A stretch of DNA of 64,000 nucleotides from Myxococcota bacterium. GTDB taxonomy: Bacteria > Myxococcota_A > UBA9160 > UBA6930. Positions 26,924 to 38,892 of the stretch are shown here, in pieces. The stretch covers positions 62,001-126,000 of the forward strand of contig JANQOX010000025.1 of the NCBI GenBank assembly GCA_028285625.1. Direction: 5' to 3'. The position numbers and the translations under genes are program-made. The notes under the pieces were generated by a model. That model was not told where the DNA came from. It made no database searches and was given only the letters and a program-made list of their open reading frames with translations. Positions within the stretch are counted from its first letter, which is position 1. Every line of letters begins with the position of its first letter.

Positions 26924-28324
26924 CTAGAACTCGCCTGCGCCCTTGCGCCGGGCGCGCCAGGCTTCCAGCCGCGTGCGGATCTCGGCTTCGTCGCCGCGGT
27001 CGGTCGGTTCGTAGAAGGGCGGCTCGTCGACCAGCTCGGCCGGGAGGTTCGCGTCGGGCACGAACGCGTCCTCCTCGGCGTGGGCGTAGCGATAGTCGGC
27101 ACCGTAGCCGTGTGACTTCATCAGCGGCGTCGGTGCGTTTCGCAGGTGCATGGGGACCGGCAGCGTGCCCGTGCGCTCGACGGCTGCGCGGGCTCGCGAC
27201 AGCGCTTGCATCGACGCATTGCTCTTCGGGGCGGTGGCCAGGAAGGTCGCCGCCTGGGCCAGGATGAGCTTGCACTCCGGCAGCCCGATGCGTTCGGTGG
27301 CCTGGTGCGCAGCCATGGCCAGGGGCAGGGCGCGTGGCTCGGCGTTGCCGACGTCCTCGGAGGCGAAAATGACGAGGCGTCGGGCCACGAACAGCGGGTC
27401 CTCGCCCGCTTCGAGCATGCGCACCATGTAGTAGAGCGAGGCGTCGACGTCGCTGGCCCGCAGGCTCTTGATCAGCGCCGACACCACGTTGTAGTGCTCT
27501 TCGCGATCGCGGTCGTGCAGCAGCAGCCGTTGGCCCACCGCCTGGCGAACCGTCTCGGGGGCGAGGGGGCCCTCGTCGCCGCGGCCTCGGTGGAAGGCGA
27601 CCGCCGTCTCGAGCATGCCGAGCGCACGGCGTGCGTCGCCATCGGCCGCCTCGGCGATCGCGCGTAGCGATTCGGGGGCGATCTCCACACCGCTGCCGCC
27701 CAGGCCGCGCTCGGCATCCGTCGCGGCCCGGGCCAGCAGCGTCTCGATCTCCTCGGCGCGCAGCGACTGGAGGGTGAACACGCGGCAACGTGAGAGCAGC
27801 GGCGAGATCACTTCGAAGGAGGGGTTCTCGGTCGTGGCGCCGACCAGCGTGACGGTGCCGGCCTCCACGTGGGGCAGCAGCGCATCCTGCTGGGCGCGGT
27901 TGAAGCGATGGATCTCGTCGAGGAAGAACAGCGTGCGGCGCCCCAGGCGGCGCGCCCGCTCGGCGTCGGCGACCACTGCGCGCACGTCCTTCAGGCCCGA
28001 CATCACCGCCGACAGCGCCACGAAGTCGGTCGGCCGTCCCACGTCGGCGCCCGCGTTGGCCAGCAGCCGCGCCAGGGTGGTCTTGCCGGTTCCGGGCGGG
28101 CCCCAGAGGATCGAAGAGGGCAGCTCGCCCCGTTCGACGAGCGCCCGAAGGGGTGCACCCTCGCCCACGAGGTGCTCCTGACCCACCACCTCGTCGAGCC
28201 GCGTCGGCCGCATGCGGTCGGCGAGAGGAGCGCCGGCATCGTCGTGCCGCGACGCCTCGGGTGCGTGGTCCGCCTCGGATGCGGGTTCGTCGGGAAACAG
28301 GTCCAACGAGTCGCCGCGGGACAT
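26924..28324 (-). CDS. rarA: replication-associated recombination protein A (RarA/MgsA)
   Basis: This 466-residue AAA+ ATPase has Walker A GPPGTGKTT (residues 75-83), Walker B FFLDEIHRF, sensor 1 ATTENPSFEV and the C-terminal MgsA tetramerisation domain (ARRLVIFASEDVGNAEPRALPLA). It acts at stalled replication forks with SSB and the beta clamp. An N-terminal SLDLF (residues 6-10) resembles the clamp-binding pentapeptide. It is a single reverse-strand gene, divergent from nadK-recN, which are also linked to stress or repair. All catalytic motifs are intact. Confidence 0.96.
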   Translation of the reverse strand: MSRGDSLDLFPDEPASEADHAPEASRHDDAGAPLADRMRPTRLDEVVGQEHLVGEGAPLRALVERGELPSSILWGPPGTGKTTLARLLANAGADVGRPTDFVALSAVMSGLKDVRAVVADAERARRLGRRTLFFLDEIHRFNRAQQDALLPHVEAGTVTLVGATTENPSFEVISPLLSRCRVFTLQSLRAEEIETLLARAATDAERGLGGSGVEIAPESLRAIAEAADGDARRALGMLETAVAFHRGRGDEGPLAPETVRQAVGQRLLLHDRDREEHYNVVSALIKSLRASDVDASLYYMVRMLEAGEDPLFVARRLVIFASEDVGNAEPRALPLAMAAHQATERIGLPECKLILAQAATFLATAPKSNASMQALSRARAAVERTGTLPVPMHLRNAPTPLMKSHGYGADYRYAHAEEDAFVPDANLPAELVDEPPFYEPTDRGDEAEIRTRLEAWRARRKGAGEF

Positions 28325-28392
28325 GGTTAGAGTCTACCCTGTGCGCCGCGCGGCGATGGAGCTCCGATCCGGGGCAGGGAGGCCACGCGTCG

Positions 28393-29262
28393 ATGACCAG
28401 CCATCCTCCGATCCGCCACGTGGCGGTGTGGCTCAAGCCGGCCTCCCCCGAGGCGGCCGAGGCCGGGCGCGAGCTGGTCCAATGGCTGCAGGCCCGCGGG
28501 ATCGAGGTCGAGGCCGACGAGGTGGCTGCAGAGCAGCTCGGCTGCCAGGCTGCGCCCCGGTCGGAGTCGGCCCGGCGCGTCGACCTGATCATCGTGCTCG
28601 GCGGCGATGGCACCCTGCTCGGGGCGGCGCGCGATGCCGGCGAGAACGACGTGCCCTTCCTCGGCATCAACCTCGGCACGCTCGGTTTCCTGGCCGAGGT
28701 GGCGCCCGAAGAGCAGGCGGACGTCCTCGCCAAGGTGCTGCGTGGCGAGTTTGCCACCGTCACCCGAAACCGACTGCGGGTGATCGCCCGCCGGGGCAGC
28801 GAGGTCCTGCTGGAGGATCTGGCGCTCAACGACGTCGTGATCACGCGCAACGACCTGTCGCGCCTGCTCGATCTCGAGACCGTCGCCGACGGGACCGAGG
28901 TCACCACGTACTACGGCGACGGGCTGATCGTCTCGACGCCCACGGGCTCGACGGCCTACACGCTCTCGGCCGGCGGCCCGATCCTGATGCCGGGTTCGGG
29001 GGTCTACGTCCTCACCCCCATCTGCCCGCACGCGCTCACCCAGCGGCCGCTGGTGCTGAGCGAGCAGGCGCGGCTCGCGGTGCGCATCCACCCGCGCGGC
29101 GGAACGGCGCAGCTCACGGTGGACGGTCAGGTCGGCGTGGTGCTCGAGCGCGACGACGTGGTCACGGTGGAGTCGTCGGGGCACCCCGTGCGCATGGTCG
29201 CATCGCCGCTGCGCTCGCGGTTCGACGTGTTGCGCACCAAGCTCGGCTGGGGCGGCGCTTGA
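28393..29262 (+). CDS. nadK: NAD kinase
   Basis: The 289-residue cytoplasmic enzyme phosphorylates NAD to NADP. It carries the GGDGT signature (residues 70-74), the NE/D-like LNDVVITR strand and TPTGSTAYTLSAGGPI. A purine-rich GGGGCAGGGAGG lies about ten bases before the ATG at 28393. It directly precedes recN, and the two overlap by four bases. The nadK-recN pair is a common bacterial arrangement that may link redox supply and repair. Confidence 0.96.
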   Translation: MTSHPPIRHVAVWLKPASPEAAEAGRELVQWLQARGIEVEADEVAAEQLGCQAAPRSESARRVDLIIVLGGDGTLLGAARDAGENDVPFLGINLGTLGFLAEVAPEEQADVLAKVLRGEFATVTRNRLRVIARRGSEVLLEDLALNDVVITRNDLSRLLDLETVADGTEVTTYYGDGLIVSTPTGSTAYTLSAGGPILMPGSGVYVLTPICPHALTQRPLVLSEQARLAVRIHPRGGTAQLTVDGQVGVVLERDDVVTVESSGHPVRMVASPLRSRFDVLRTKLGWGGA

Positions 29263-31010
29263 TCGAGAGCCTGCGGATCCGCGAGCTGGCGCTGGTCGAA
29301 GACCTCGAGGTCACCTTCGAGCCGGGCCTCAACGTGCTCACGGGTGAGACGGGCGCGGGCAAGTCGGTGGTGCTCGGCGCGCTGGGACTGCTGGCCGGCG
29401 CTCGCGCACGAACCGACGATCTGCGCGAAGGCGCCGAGGAGGGTTCGGTCGAGGCGGTGCTGCGCACGGACGGCGAGGCTGGGCTGCTCGCCGACCTGGC
29501 CGAGCGCGGGCTCGAAGCCGAGGACGGCACGCTGATCGTGCGCCGCACGCTCTCGCGGGGAGGCCGCGGGCGGGCCTGGGTCGGCGGACGGCTGGTCCCG
29601 GTGGGCACCCTGGCCGAACTGTTGGCCGGCCGAATCGAGGTCTCGAGCCAGCACGCATCGCAAGCGTTGCTGCGGCCTGCCGCCCAGGGTCGCGCACTGG
29701 ACGCGCATGGTGGGCTGCTGTCGCTGCGTGGCGAGGTCGAGCGCGGGGTTCGCGAGCTGCTCGCGCGCGAGGACGAGATCGCTCGGCTTCGCGCCGACGC
29801 CGAAGAGCGTGCGCGCCGTGAGGACTTCCTGGCCTTCCAGGTGCAGGAGATCGATGCGGCGGGGCTCGATCCCGAAGAGAGTGCGTCGCTCGATGCCGAG
29901 CATCGGCGTCTGGTGCACGCGGATCGCCTGCGCGCGGACACCAGCGCGGCCGCCGCGCAGTTGCTCGGCGATCCCGCGTCACCCGAACAGGCCGGCGCCG
30001 CCGATCTGGTGGGGCGCGCGGCGCGGGCTGCCGGCGAACTGGCCGAGCTCGACCCCGGCCTGGCTGAGCTGGGCGAGCGGCTCTCGAGTGCGGCGACGGA
30101 GATCTCCGAAGCCGCCAGCGACCTCGAGCGCTACGCCGCGGGCATCGACCTCGACGCGGGCCGGCTGGCCCAGGTCGAGGAGCGGCTCGCGGCCATCGAG
30201 CGTCTTTCTCGCAAGTACGGCAAGGGCGCGGTCGAGATCCTGGCGTTCCGCGACGAGGCCGCGCGCGAGTTGGCGGCGATCAGCGGTTCGGACGAGCGCC
30301 TGGCCAAGCTCGAGGCCGAGCGCGCGGCCGAGCATGGGCGCGTGGCCGAGCTCGCCGCCCGGTTGAGTGCAGGGCGCAAGAAGGCGGCGCGCGCCCTGGG
30401 ACGCGCGGTGACGCGCGAGCTTCGCCAGCTGGCCCTCGACGACGCGGTGCTCGAGGTCGTGCTCGAGCCCCAACCCGCACCCGAGGGCGCGCCCTGCGCG
30501 GGGTCGGGCGCCGAGACGGCGGCGCTGCACTTCACCGCGAACGCGGGCGAGCCCGCACGTAGTCTCAAGCACGTGGCCTCCGGTGGCGAGCTCTCGCGGG
30601 TCTTCCTCGCGCTCAAGAACGTGCTGCGCCGGGCGGGCGAGGGCAGCGTGCTGCTCTTCGACGAGGTCGATGCCGGCATCGGAGGCGCGGTGGCCGACCG
30701 CGTGGGCGCCGTGCTCGCGGCGCTCGCTTCGGATCATCAGGTGCTCTGCATCACCCACCTGCCGGGGATCGCGGCGCAGCCGGCCCACCATCTCCAGGTC
30801 TCGAAGCAGACGCGTCGGGGACGCACCCGCACCGACGTGGTCGCGCTCGATGACGAGGGGCGCGTCGCGGAGATCGCGCGCATGGCCGGCGGCGACGCAC
30901 GCGGCGAGGGCACCCTGGCCCATGCCCGCGAGCTGCTCGGTCGGGGCGCCGAGCCGAGTTCGAAGTCGAAGCAGAAGGCCAGGGGCAAGGCCCCGCGGCG
31001 CCGCCGCTAG
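29259..31010 (+). CDS. recN: DNA repair protein RecN
   Basis: The 583-residue SMC-like ATPase has Walker A GETGAGKS (residues 29-36), a long coiled-coil middle rich in Ala, Glu and Arg, the ABC signature region HVASGGELSRVFLALK and Walker B LLFDEVDAGIGG (about residue 466), then the D-loop-like THLPGIAAQP. RecN tethers DNA during double-strand-break repair. The start is TTG at 29259, overlapping the nadK stop (TTGA), and LIESLRIRELALVEDL is the expected N-terminus. The C-terminus ends in a basic KSKQKARGKAPRRRR tail, which may contact DNA. Confidence 0.96.
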   Translation: MIESLRIRELALVEDLEVTFEPGLNVLTGETGAGKSVVLGALGLLAGARARTDDLREGAEEGSVEAVLRTDGEAGLLADLAERGLEAEDGTLIVRRTLSRGGRGRAWVGGRLVPVGTLAELLAGRIEVSSQHASQALLRPAAQGRALDAHGGLLSLRGEVERGVRELLAREDEIARLRADAEERARREDFLAFQVQEIDAAGLDPEESASLDAEHRRLVHADRLRADTSAAAAQLLGDPASPEQAGAADLVGRAARAAGELAELDPGLAELGERLSSAATEISEAASDLERYAAGIDLDAGRLAQVEERLAAIERLSRKYGKGAVEILAFRDEAARELAAISGSDERLAKLEAERAAEHGRVAELAARLSAGRKKAARALGRAVTRELRQLALDDAVLEVVLEPQPAPEGAPCAGSGAETAALHFTANAGEPARSLKHVASGGELSRVFLALKNVLRRAGEGSVLLFDEVDAGIGGAVADRVGAVLAALASDHQVLCITHLPGIAAQPAHHLQVSKQTRRGRTRTDVVALDDEGRVAEIARMAGGDARGEGTLAHARELLGRGAEPSSKSKQKARGKAPRRRR

Positions 31011-31136
31011 GTCGCCGCGCTTGCGCCGAGGGCCCCGCGCGCTTTCCGAAGCCGCGCGGCGTGGTGTGCGCCTTCGCACTCGGACGGGTCGCGCGCGTGG
31101 GGTAGAACCCGGGGGCACCAAGTGGGGGCTCGAGAC

Positions 31137-32780
31137 ATGCGACACGCGGACGGGGGCACGGGGTGGCGGGGGCGACGGCGCCGCACGGCATGGGTGGGAC
31201 TCGCGCTCGGGTCGCTCCTGTTCGTGGCGTGCGACTTCGACGAGGACGGGGTCGCCGACAACTTCGACAACTGCATCACCGTGGCCAATCCCGGCCAGCA
31301 GGACGGCGATGGTGACGGCATCGGGGATGCGTGCGACCCGCTGCGGGGCAACGCCGATCTCCAGCGCATCGTCGAGGCACTCCCGGACGAGGTGGTCGGG
31401 GGCACGCTGCTCCGGGTGGGCGGCAACATCCCGGGGGTGCTCGCCAAGGAGGTCTACCTCTTCGGCACCGCCACCGGCGGGCAGGACCGGGTCGGCAACG
31501 GGTTCTTCTCGATTCGGACGCACCTCCTCCCCGACCAGGTCAACCTGGTCCGCGTGTTCATGCACAGCGCCGTGATCGGGGGCGGCTTCCGGCGCACGCA
31601 GGTCTACGCGAAGGAGGTACGGCACCGGACCCGGGCCGTGGACGAGCCCTACGACAACGACGTCGTCGTCCGCCTCACCATCCTGGATGCCGACGCGAAC
31701 CCACTGGCTGGAGCGAAGGTCGAGCTGCTCGACCAGGTCGCCTTCTCCGGTGCCGACGGCACGGCCGAGGTGGTCGACGTTCCGCTGGGCGACTACCTCG
31801 CCACGATCTCCCTGCCGGGCTTCCTGCCCACGTGGTCGATCCTGCGGGTCACCCAGGACGGCACCACCATCGATCAGGAGGCGGTGCTTCAACGCATCTC
31901 CGACGACCACACGGTCGTGGGCCCCGCGGGCGGCACGGTCGACTTCGGGGAGTTCGCCAAGATCGTCGTCCCGCCGGGCGCACTGGCGGACGGTCAGGAG
32001 CTCAAGGTGACGATCCTCGAGCCGCGCGATGGGATCGAGATCTTCACGGGGTCTCCCGTGGTCGACCTGTCGCCCGCCCAGGACTTCGCGGTGCCCGTGA
32101 CCCTCAAGGTCGGCACCTGGGGGCGCGATCTGCGGCCGGGTGCCGAGGTGCCGCTCCTGCACATCGACGCGGCCCTCGGTGCGACCGTCGTGAGCTGGGG
32201 AACGGTCGATGCGTCCGGCAGGTTCATGGACGTCACGCTGCCCTACGTGTTCGGTAGCTCCTTCTTCTTTCCCGAGATCAACGGGTTCAGCGGGTCGAAC
32301 CAGATCAGTGACGCGGAGGTGCGAATCGCCCGGGACCTCTGCGTGAACTTCAGCACCACGCGAACGATGACGTGCACCGTCGCCCGGGACGAGCACCGTT
32401 GCGTGGTCATCGATCAGTCGGACTCGGGCAACCCGATCAACACGACCGAGATCGGCGTCGATCTCAAGGTGGCGTCGGGCTCGTTCCGGCACTCGTCCGG
32501 AGGCGGAAGCGGCCGGTCGGTCCGGGACCGGGCGCCGCCGAACGACATCTGCGGCTCGTCGTCGCCGGTCCGGGTCACGGTCGGGCGCTGCTCGAAGATC
32601 TACGACTTGTTCCAGCGCAAGACGGTCTTGCGCCAGACCGAGAGCGTCTGGAGCTCGATCTTCGGGATCCCGCTCAGCAAGCTGAGGGAGTTCCTCTGGG
32701 AGCGGACCCTCATCACGCACTCCACGAACCGCGGCGTGCTGGTGGGCGAGGAGCGCGAGAACTGCACCGCCGACTTCTAG
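31137..32780 (+). CDS. lipoprotein with thrombospondin type-3 repeats and carboxypeptidase-regulatory-like domain
   Basis: This 547-residue lipoprotein has lipobox FVAC (Cys32). It is followed at once by calcium-binding DxDxDG repeats (DFDEDGVADNFDN, QDGDGDGIGDACD) of the thrombospondin type-3 kind. Residues about 170-260 form a carboxypeptidase-regulatory-like beta-sandwich (TILDADANPLAGAKVELLD), and the ZU5-like stretch VGPAGGTVDFGEFAKIVVPPGAL follows. No enzyme motif is seen. A surface adhesion or Ca-dependent structural role is inferred. A GTG at 31122 is an alternative start. It stands alone between recN and the FHA gene. Confidence 0.83.
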   Translation: MRHADGGTGWRGRRRRTAWVGLALGSLLFVACDFDEDGVADNFDNCITVANPGQQDGDGDGIGDACDPLRGNADLQRIVEALPDEVVGGTLLRVGGNIPGVLAKEVYLFGTATGGQDRVGNGFFSIRTHLLPDQVNLVRVFMHSAVIGGGFRRTQVYAKEVRHRTRAVDEPYDNDVVVRLTILDADANPLAGAKVELLDQVAFSGADGTAEVVDVPLGDYLATISLPGFLPTWSILRVTQDGTTIDQEAVLQRISDDHTVVGPAGGTVDFGEFAKIVVPPGALADGQELKVTILEPRDGIEIFTGSPVVDLSPAQDFAVPVTLKVGTWGRDLRPGAEVPLLHIDAALGATVVSWGTVDASGRFMDVTLPYVFGSSFFFPEINGFSGSNQISDAEVRIARDLCVNFSTTRTMTCTVARDEHRCVVIDQSDSGNPINTTEIGVDLKVASGSFRHSSGGGSGRSVRDRAPPNDICGSSSPVRVTVGRCSKIYDLFQRKTVLRQTESVWSSIFGIPLSKLREFLWERTLITHSTNRGVLVGEERENCTADF

Positions 32781-32880
32781 CCCGGCCCCGGGCCGATCAA
32801 GTCCCTGCCCGCGAGCACCGATGAGCCCCCAGCACTGTTGCGCGCCGCCCGGGGCCGCGTGGCAGGGCGGAGGACTCAGG

Positions 32881-33237
32881 ATGGGCGAGGGGCAGGGCGC
32901 GTTGGGCCGGGGAGAGGCGCCGGAGGGCGTGCCGGTACCGCCGGGCGCGCGTGTTCGCATCCTGCGTGGCTTCTACGAGGGCCTGGAAGTGCCCGTGGAC
33001 CGCGACTGGCTGGTCGTGGGGCGCGGGCGCGGGGCCGACCTGGTCCTGGCCGAGCCCACCATCAGTCGTACCCATGCCGCCATCGGCTTCGAGGACGGCG
33101 AGGGCTTCTTCGTCCAGGACCTGGGCAGCACCAACGGCACCCTGGTCAACGGGGGGCGCCACAAGCGGGTGGGCCTCGGCGATGGCGACGAGATCCAGAT
33201 GGGCCGGCTGCGGTTGCGGGTCGCGCTGCCCTCCTGA
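32881..33237 (+). CDS. FHA-domain protein
   Basis: The 118-residue cytoplasmic protein is nearly all forkhead-associated domain: GRGRGADLVL, ISRTHA and DLGSTNGTLVNG are the conserved phosphothreonine-binding loops. The start is the ATG at 32881, because GGAGGA at 32869-32874 lies six bases before it. An ATG at 32821 is possible but has no such site. It has no kinase or secretion gene beside it. It precedes secA by about 80 bases. Confidence 0.9.
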   Translation: MGEGQGALGRGEAPEGVPVPPGARVRILRGFYEGLEVPVDRDWLVVGRGRGADLVLAEPTISRTHAAIGFEDGEGFFVQDLGSTNGTLVNGGRHKRVGLGDGDEIQMGRLRLRVALPS

Positions 33238-33316
33238 GCCGCGGCCCGGTTGCCGCTGGTTTGCCGCACCCCGGACGCTCCCTTAGATTCCGGCCACTTC
33301 CCCGACGGGACCCATC

Positions 33317-36049
<2,733 letters not shown>

Positions 36050-36074
36050 GCGGCCTCGCCCTCGGCGCCGCGCG

Positions 36075-37259
36075 ATGACGCGCGTTCGCGGCTTTTCGTT
36101 CGCCGGACTGCACTGCGGGGTCAAGGACCGCGCGCCCGACCTCGCGCTGGTCGTGAGCGACCGGCCCGCCGCCGCCGCCGGCACGTTCACCCGTTCGACG
36201 GTGCCCGGAGCGCCGGTGGTGCTCTCGAAGCGCCACATCCGCAACGGCGTGGCCCGGGGCATCGTGGTGAACAGCGGTGTCTCGAACGTCGCCATGGGAC
36301 AGCGCGGGGCCCGCGATGCCGAGGCCATGGCAGCCGAGGCCGCCGGCGTCGTGGGTTGCCGCCCCGGCGACATGCTGGTGGCCTCCACCGGCGTGATCGG
36401 CGAGCCCCTGCCCATGGCGCGCATCCGCCGCGGGATCCACGCGGCGGCCGATGCGCTCGCGCCCGACGGCCTGGCCCGAGCGGCCGAGGCGATCCTCACC
36501 ACCGACACCGTGGCCAAGGTGGCGCATCGCAGCTTCCGCCTGCGGGGCCGCACCGTGCGCGTGGCCGGCATGGCCAAGGGCTCGGGCATGATCCAGCCGA
36601 ACATGGCCACGATGCTGGCGTTCGTGCTGACCGATGCGGCGGTCGCCAGCGGCTACCTGAAGCGCGTCTGGCGAGAGGTCGTGGAGGACACCTTCAACCG
36701 CGTGACGATCGACGGCGAGACGTCGACGTCGGACACGGCGATCGTGCTCGCCAACGGGGCCTCCGAGACGGCGCCCATCCGTGGCCCGCGCAGCGGCGGT
36801 GCCCGCGGCCTGCGCGAGGCGCTGCACGGGGTGGCCACGGATCTCGCACGGGCGCTCGCTCGCGACGGCGAAGGGGCCACCAAGCTCGTGACCGTCGAGG
36901 TGAGCGGCGCGCGCAGTGCCGCCCAGGCGGAGCTCGCGGCGCGACGGGTCGCGAACTCGGTGCTGGTCAAGACGGCGCTCTTCGGCGGGGACCCGAACTG
37001 GGGGCGCATCCTGCAGGCCGTCGGGGCGGGAGAGGTCGCGATCTCGCTCCCGCGGACGGAGGTTCGCCTGGCGGGCGTGCCGGTCTACCAGAACGGCGCG
37101 GGGACCGGGACGGCCGCCCGCAAGCGGGCGGGACGCGGGCTGGCGCGCTCCGAGGTCGCGATCGACGTCCGCCTCGGCGCCGGCCGCGCCAAGGCCCGCA
37201 TCTGGACCTGCGACCTCACCTACGACTACGTGAAGATCAACGCCGAATACACGACTTAG
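36075..37259 (+). CDS. argJ: bifunctional ornithine acetyltransferase/N-acetylglutamate synthase
   Basis: The 394-residue proenzyme recycles the acetyl group in the arginine pathway and cleaves itself into two chains. The cleavage site is Ala178-Thr179 in KGSGMIQPNMATMLAF, with Thr179 becoming the nucleophile. ETSTSDT and the GGDPNWGRI motif are present, as is the normal C-terminus (VKINAEYTT). Whether it also makes N-acetylglutamate from acetyl-CoA cannot be decided from sequence. It follows secA closely, an order seen in delta-type genomes. Confidence 0.96.
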   Translation: MTRVRGFSFAGLHCGVKDRAPDLALVVSDRPAAAAGTFTRSTVPGAPVVLSKRHIRNGVARGIVVNSGVSNVAMGQRGARDAEAMAAEAAGVVGCRPGDMLVASTGVIGEPLPMARIRRGIHAAADALAPDGLARAAEAILTTDTVAKVAHRSFRLRGRTVRVAGMAKGSGMIQPNMATMLAFVLTDAAVASGYLKRVWREVVEDTFNRVTIDGETSTSDTAIVLANGASETAPIRGPRSGGARGLREALHGVATDLARALARDGEGATKLVTVEVSGARSAAQAELAARRVANSVLVKTALFGGDPNWGRILQAVGAGEVAISLPRTEVRLAGVPVYQNGAGTGTAARKRAGRGLARSEVAIDVRLGAGRAKARIWTCDLTYDYVKINAEYTT

Positions 37260-37266
37260 GTTGACC

Positions 37267-37438
37267 GCCGCGACCGGCGCCGCGGTGGGTCGTGGCTCGG
37301 CATCGTGCGGCGGGGACGGGAAGCGGGGAGCCGGCCGGGCTTCGCGGGGGCCCCGCGCCGCGACCGGCGCCGCGGTGGGCCGTGGCTCGGCATCGTGCGG
37401 CGGGGACGGGAAGTGGGGAGCCGGCCCAACTTCGCGGG
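37267..37438. repeat. two tandem copies of an 83-bp GC-rich unit, period 90
   Basis: Bases 37266-37348 recur at 37356-37438 with five mismatches. The unit contains GGCATCGTGCGGCGGGGACG. A 19-base inverted partial match (one mismatch) lies at about 37495-37514. There is no coding signal. It lies between argJ and the rpsB operon in a region that should contain the rpsB promoter. It could be a recent slippage duplication or a dispersed intergenic element. Confidence 0.7.
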
Positions 37439-37680
37439 CATCCCCGCGGGCCCATCGGGGCCGCTCGGAAGCGCGGCGGGCCTCCGGACCCAGGTCCCCG
37501 CCGCCCGATGCCCGGCGAGCAGGTCTCGGGGCCGGTCGCGGCAGTCCACCAACCTTGCTAACCCTTGGCGACTTCACACGTTCCAGGCTACCCCGGCGGT
37601 CCCGGGCACGGCTGATTCAAGCCGCGCGCGGGCGGGGAGCCACGGCCTGGGGCGGAGGATCAACCGCGAAGGAGAGGACC
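37439..37680 (+). promoter_or_regulatory. leader/promoter region of the rpsB operon
   Basis: About 240 bases without a gene. It holds several GC-rich hairpin halves (for example CCCGCGGG at 37443-37450) and an AT-richer stretch near 37550-37600 where the promoter is most likely. I cannot place a convincing -10 and -35. AAGGAGAGG about eight bases before 37681 is the ribosome-binding site of rpsB. An S2 autoregulatory structure may exist but is not demonstrated. Confidence 0.4.
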
Positions 37681-38820
37681 ATGTCCGAGGCTCCCGGCGA
37701 CCCGTCCGTCGCCACGGCCCCGACCGAACCCGCCCCCCCGGCTGCGAGCGAGATGCCCGCGGAGCCGGCCATCCCGCCCCGCGACAAGCGCACCGCGAGC
37801 ATCAAGACGCTGCTCGAGTCGGGCGCGCACTTCGGGCACCAGGCCCGGCGCTGGGATCCGCGCATGAAGCCGTACATCTTCGGCGAGCGCGACGGCATCC
37901 ACATCATCGACCTCGACAAGACGATGCCGCTGCTCGACATGGCGCTGGAGTTCTTGCGCGAGACGGTGGCCCAGGGCGGCAAGGTCCTGATGGTCGGAAC
38001 CAAGCGTCAGGCAGAGGCCCCGATCAAGCTCGAGGCCGAGCGCTGCGACCAGTTCTACGTGAACAGGCGTTGGCTCGGCGGCATGCTGACCAACTTCCGC
38101 ACGGTTCGGAAGTCGATCGAGCGGTTCAAGGAGCAGCTCGAGCTGCTCGCCGACGAGGAGAAGGTGGGCGAGCTCTCGAAGAAGGAGCTCTCGCGCCTGA
38201 ACCGGTCGGTCACCAAGTACCGCAAGTCGCTCGATGGCATGAAGGAGATGACGCGTCTTCCCGACGCGATGTTCCTCATCGACCTGAAGAAGGAGCACAT
38301 CGCGATCTCCGAGGCCCAGCGGCTCGGGATCCCGATCGTGGCCATCGTCGACACGAACTGCAGCCCGGTGGGCATCGACTTCCCGATCCCGGCCAATGAC
38401 GATGCGATCCGCGCGATCCAGCTCTACTGCGAGCTGGTCTCGGACGCGTGCTCGGAAGGCGCCGAGCTCTTCAACGAGCGCGTCCAGTCCCAGGCCGAGG
38501 CCCAGCCGAGCGAGGCCCAGCCGGCAGGCGGCCGCCGCGTGGTGGAGATCAAGGCACCGACCGAGAGCGGCCGCCAGCGCGGTGGGCGAGGCGAAGCCGG
38601 CCGGCAGCGGCGTCCGCGCCAGGCCGGCGGCAGCTACTCTGCGGGCGGGGGTCGCGACGAGAGCGGCCCCGAGGTGATGAAGAAGCCGGCCCGCGCGGAC
38701 GCCGAGGCGGGTGCCGAGGCCGGCGCCGCCGAAGCGGCGCCCGCGGCCGCGCCCGAGGCGGCGCCCGAAGCGCCTGCCGCGGAGGCATCGGCCCCCGAGG
38801 CCCCGAAGCAGGGCGAGTAG
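37681..38820 (+). CDS. rpsB: 30S ribosomal protein S2 with long terminal extensions
   Basis: The 379-residue protein compares with about 240 in E. coli. The core is typical: SGAHFGHQARRWDPRMKPYIFGERDGIHIIDL, GTKRQAE, RWLGGMLTNF and PIVAIVDTNCSP. An extra 36 residues rich in Pro and Ala precede the core (HFGHQ is at 50-54), and about 110 residues follow it, first Gly/Arg-rich (GGRGEAGRQRRPRQAGG) and then Ala/Glu-rich. S2 is a late-assembling 30S protein that helps hold S1. The tails may add RNA contacts. It is the first gene of the rpsB-tsf-pyrH-frr-uppS run. Confidence 0.97.
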   Translation: MSEAPGDPSVATAPTEPAPPAASEMPAEPAIPPRDKRTASIKTLLESGAHFGHQARRWDPRMKPYIFGERDGIHIIDLDKTMPLLDMALEFLRETVAQGGKVLMVGTKRQAEAPIKLEAERCDQFYVNRRWLGGMLTNFRTVRKSIERFKEQLELLADEEKVGELSKKELSRLNRSVTKYRKSLDGMKEMTRLPDAMFLIDLKKEHIAISEAQRLGIPIVAIVDTNCSPVGIDFPIPANDDAIRAIQLYCELVSDACSEGAELFNERVQSQAEAQPSEAQPAGGRRVVEIKAPTESGRQRGGRGEAGRQRRPRQAGGSYSAGGGRDESGPEVMKKPARADAEAGAEAGAAEAAPAAAPEAAPEAPAAEASAPEAPKQGE

Positions 38821-38892
38821 GACCAGCCTCAACCAAGCCCCAACCCAGCGGCCGCGCGCGCGGCCGGATAGACGGATCGAGGAGACAGCAGC

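Noticed and set aside
37267..37438. CRISPR array
   Set aside because: There are only two copies of an 83-bp unit with a 7-base gap; this is not the repeat-spacer pattern, and no cas genes are present.
37261..37680. Upstream extension of the rpsB frame through the tandem repeat
   Set aside because: A strong ribosome-binding site lies directly before ATG 37681, and the extension would encode only low-complexity repeat sequence.
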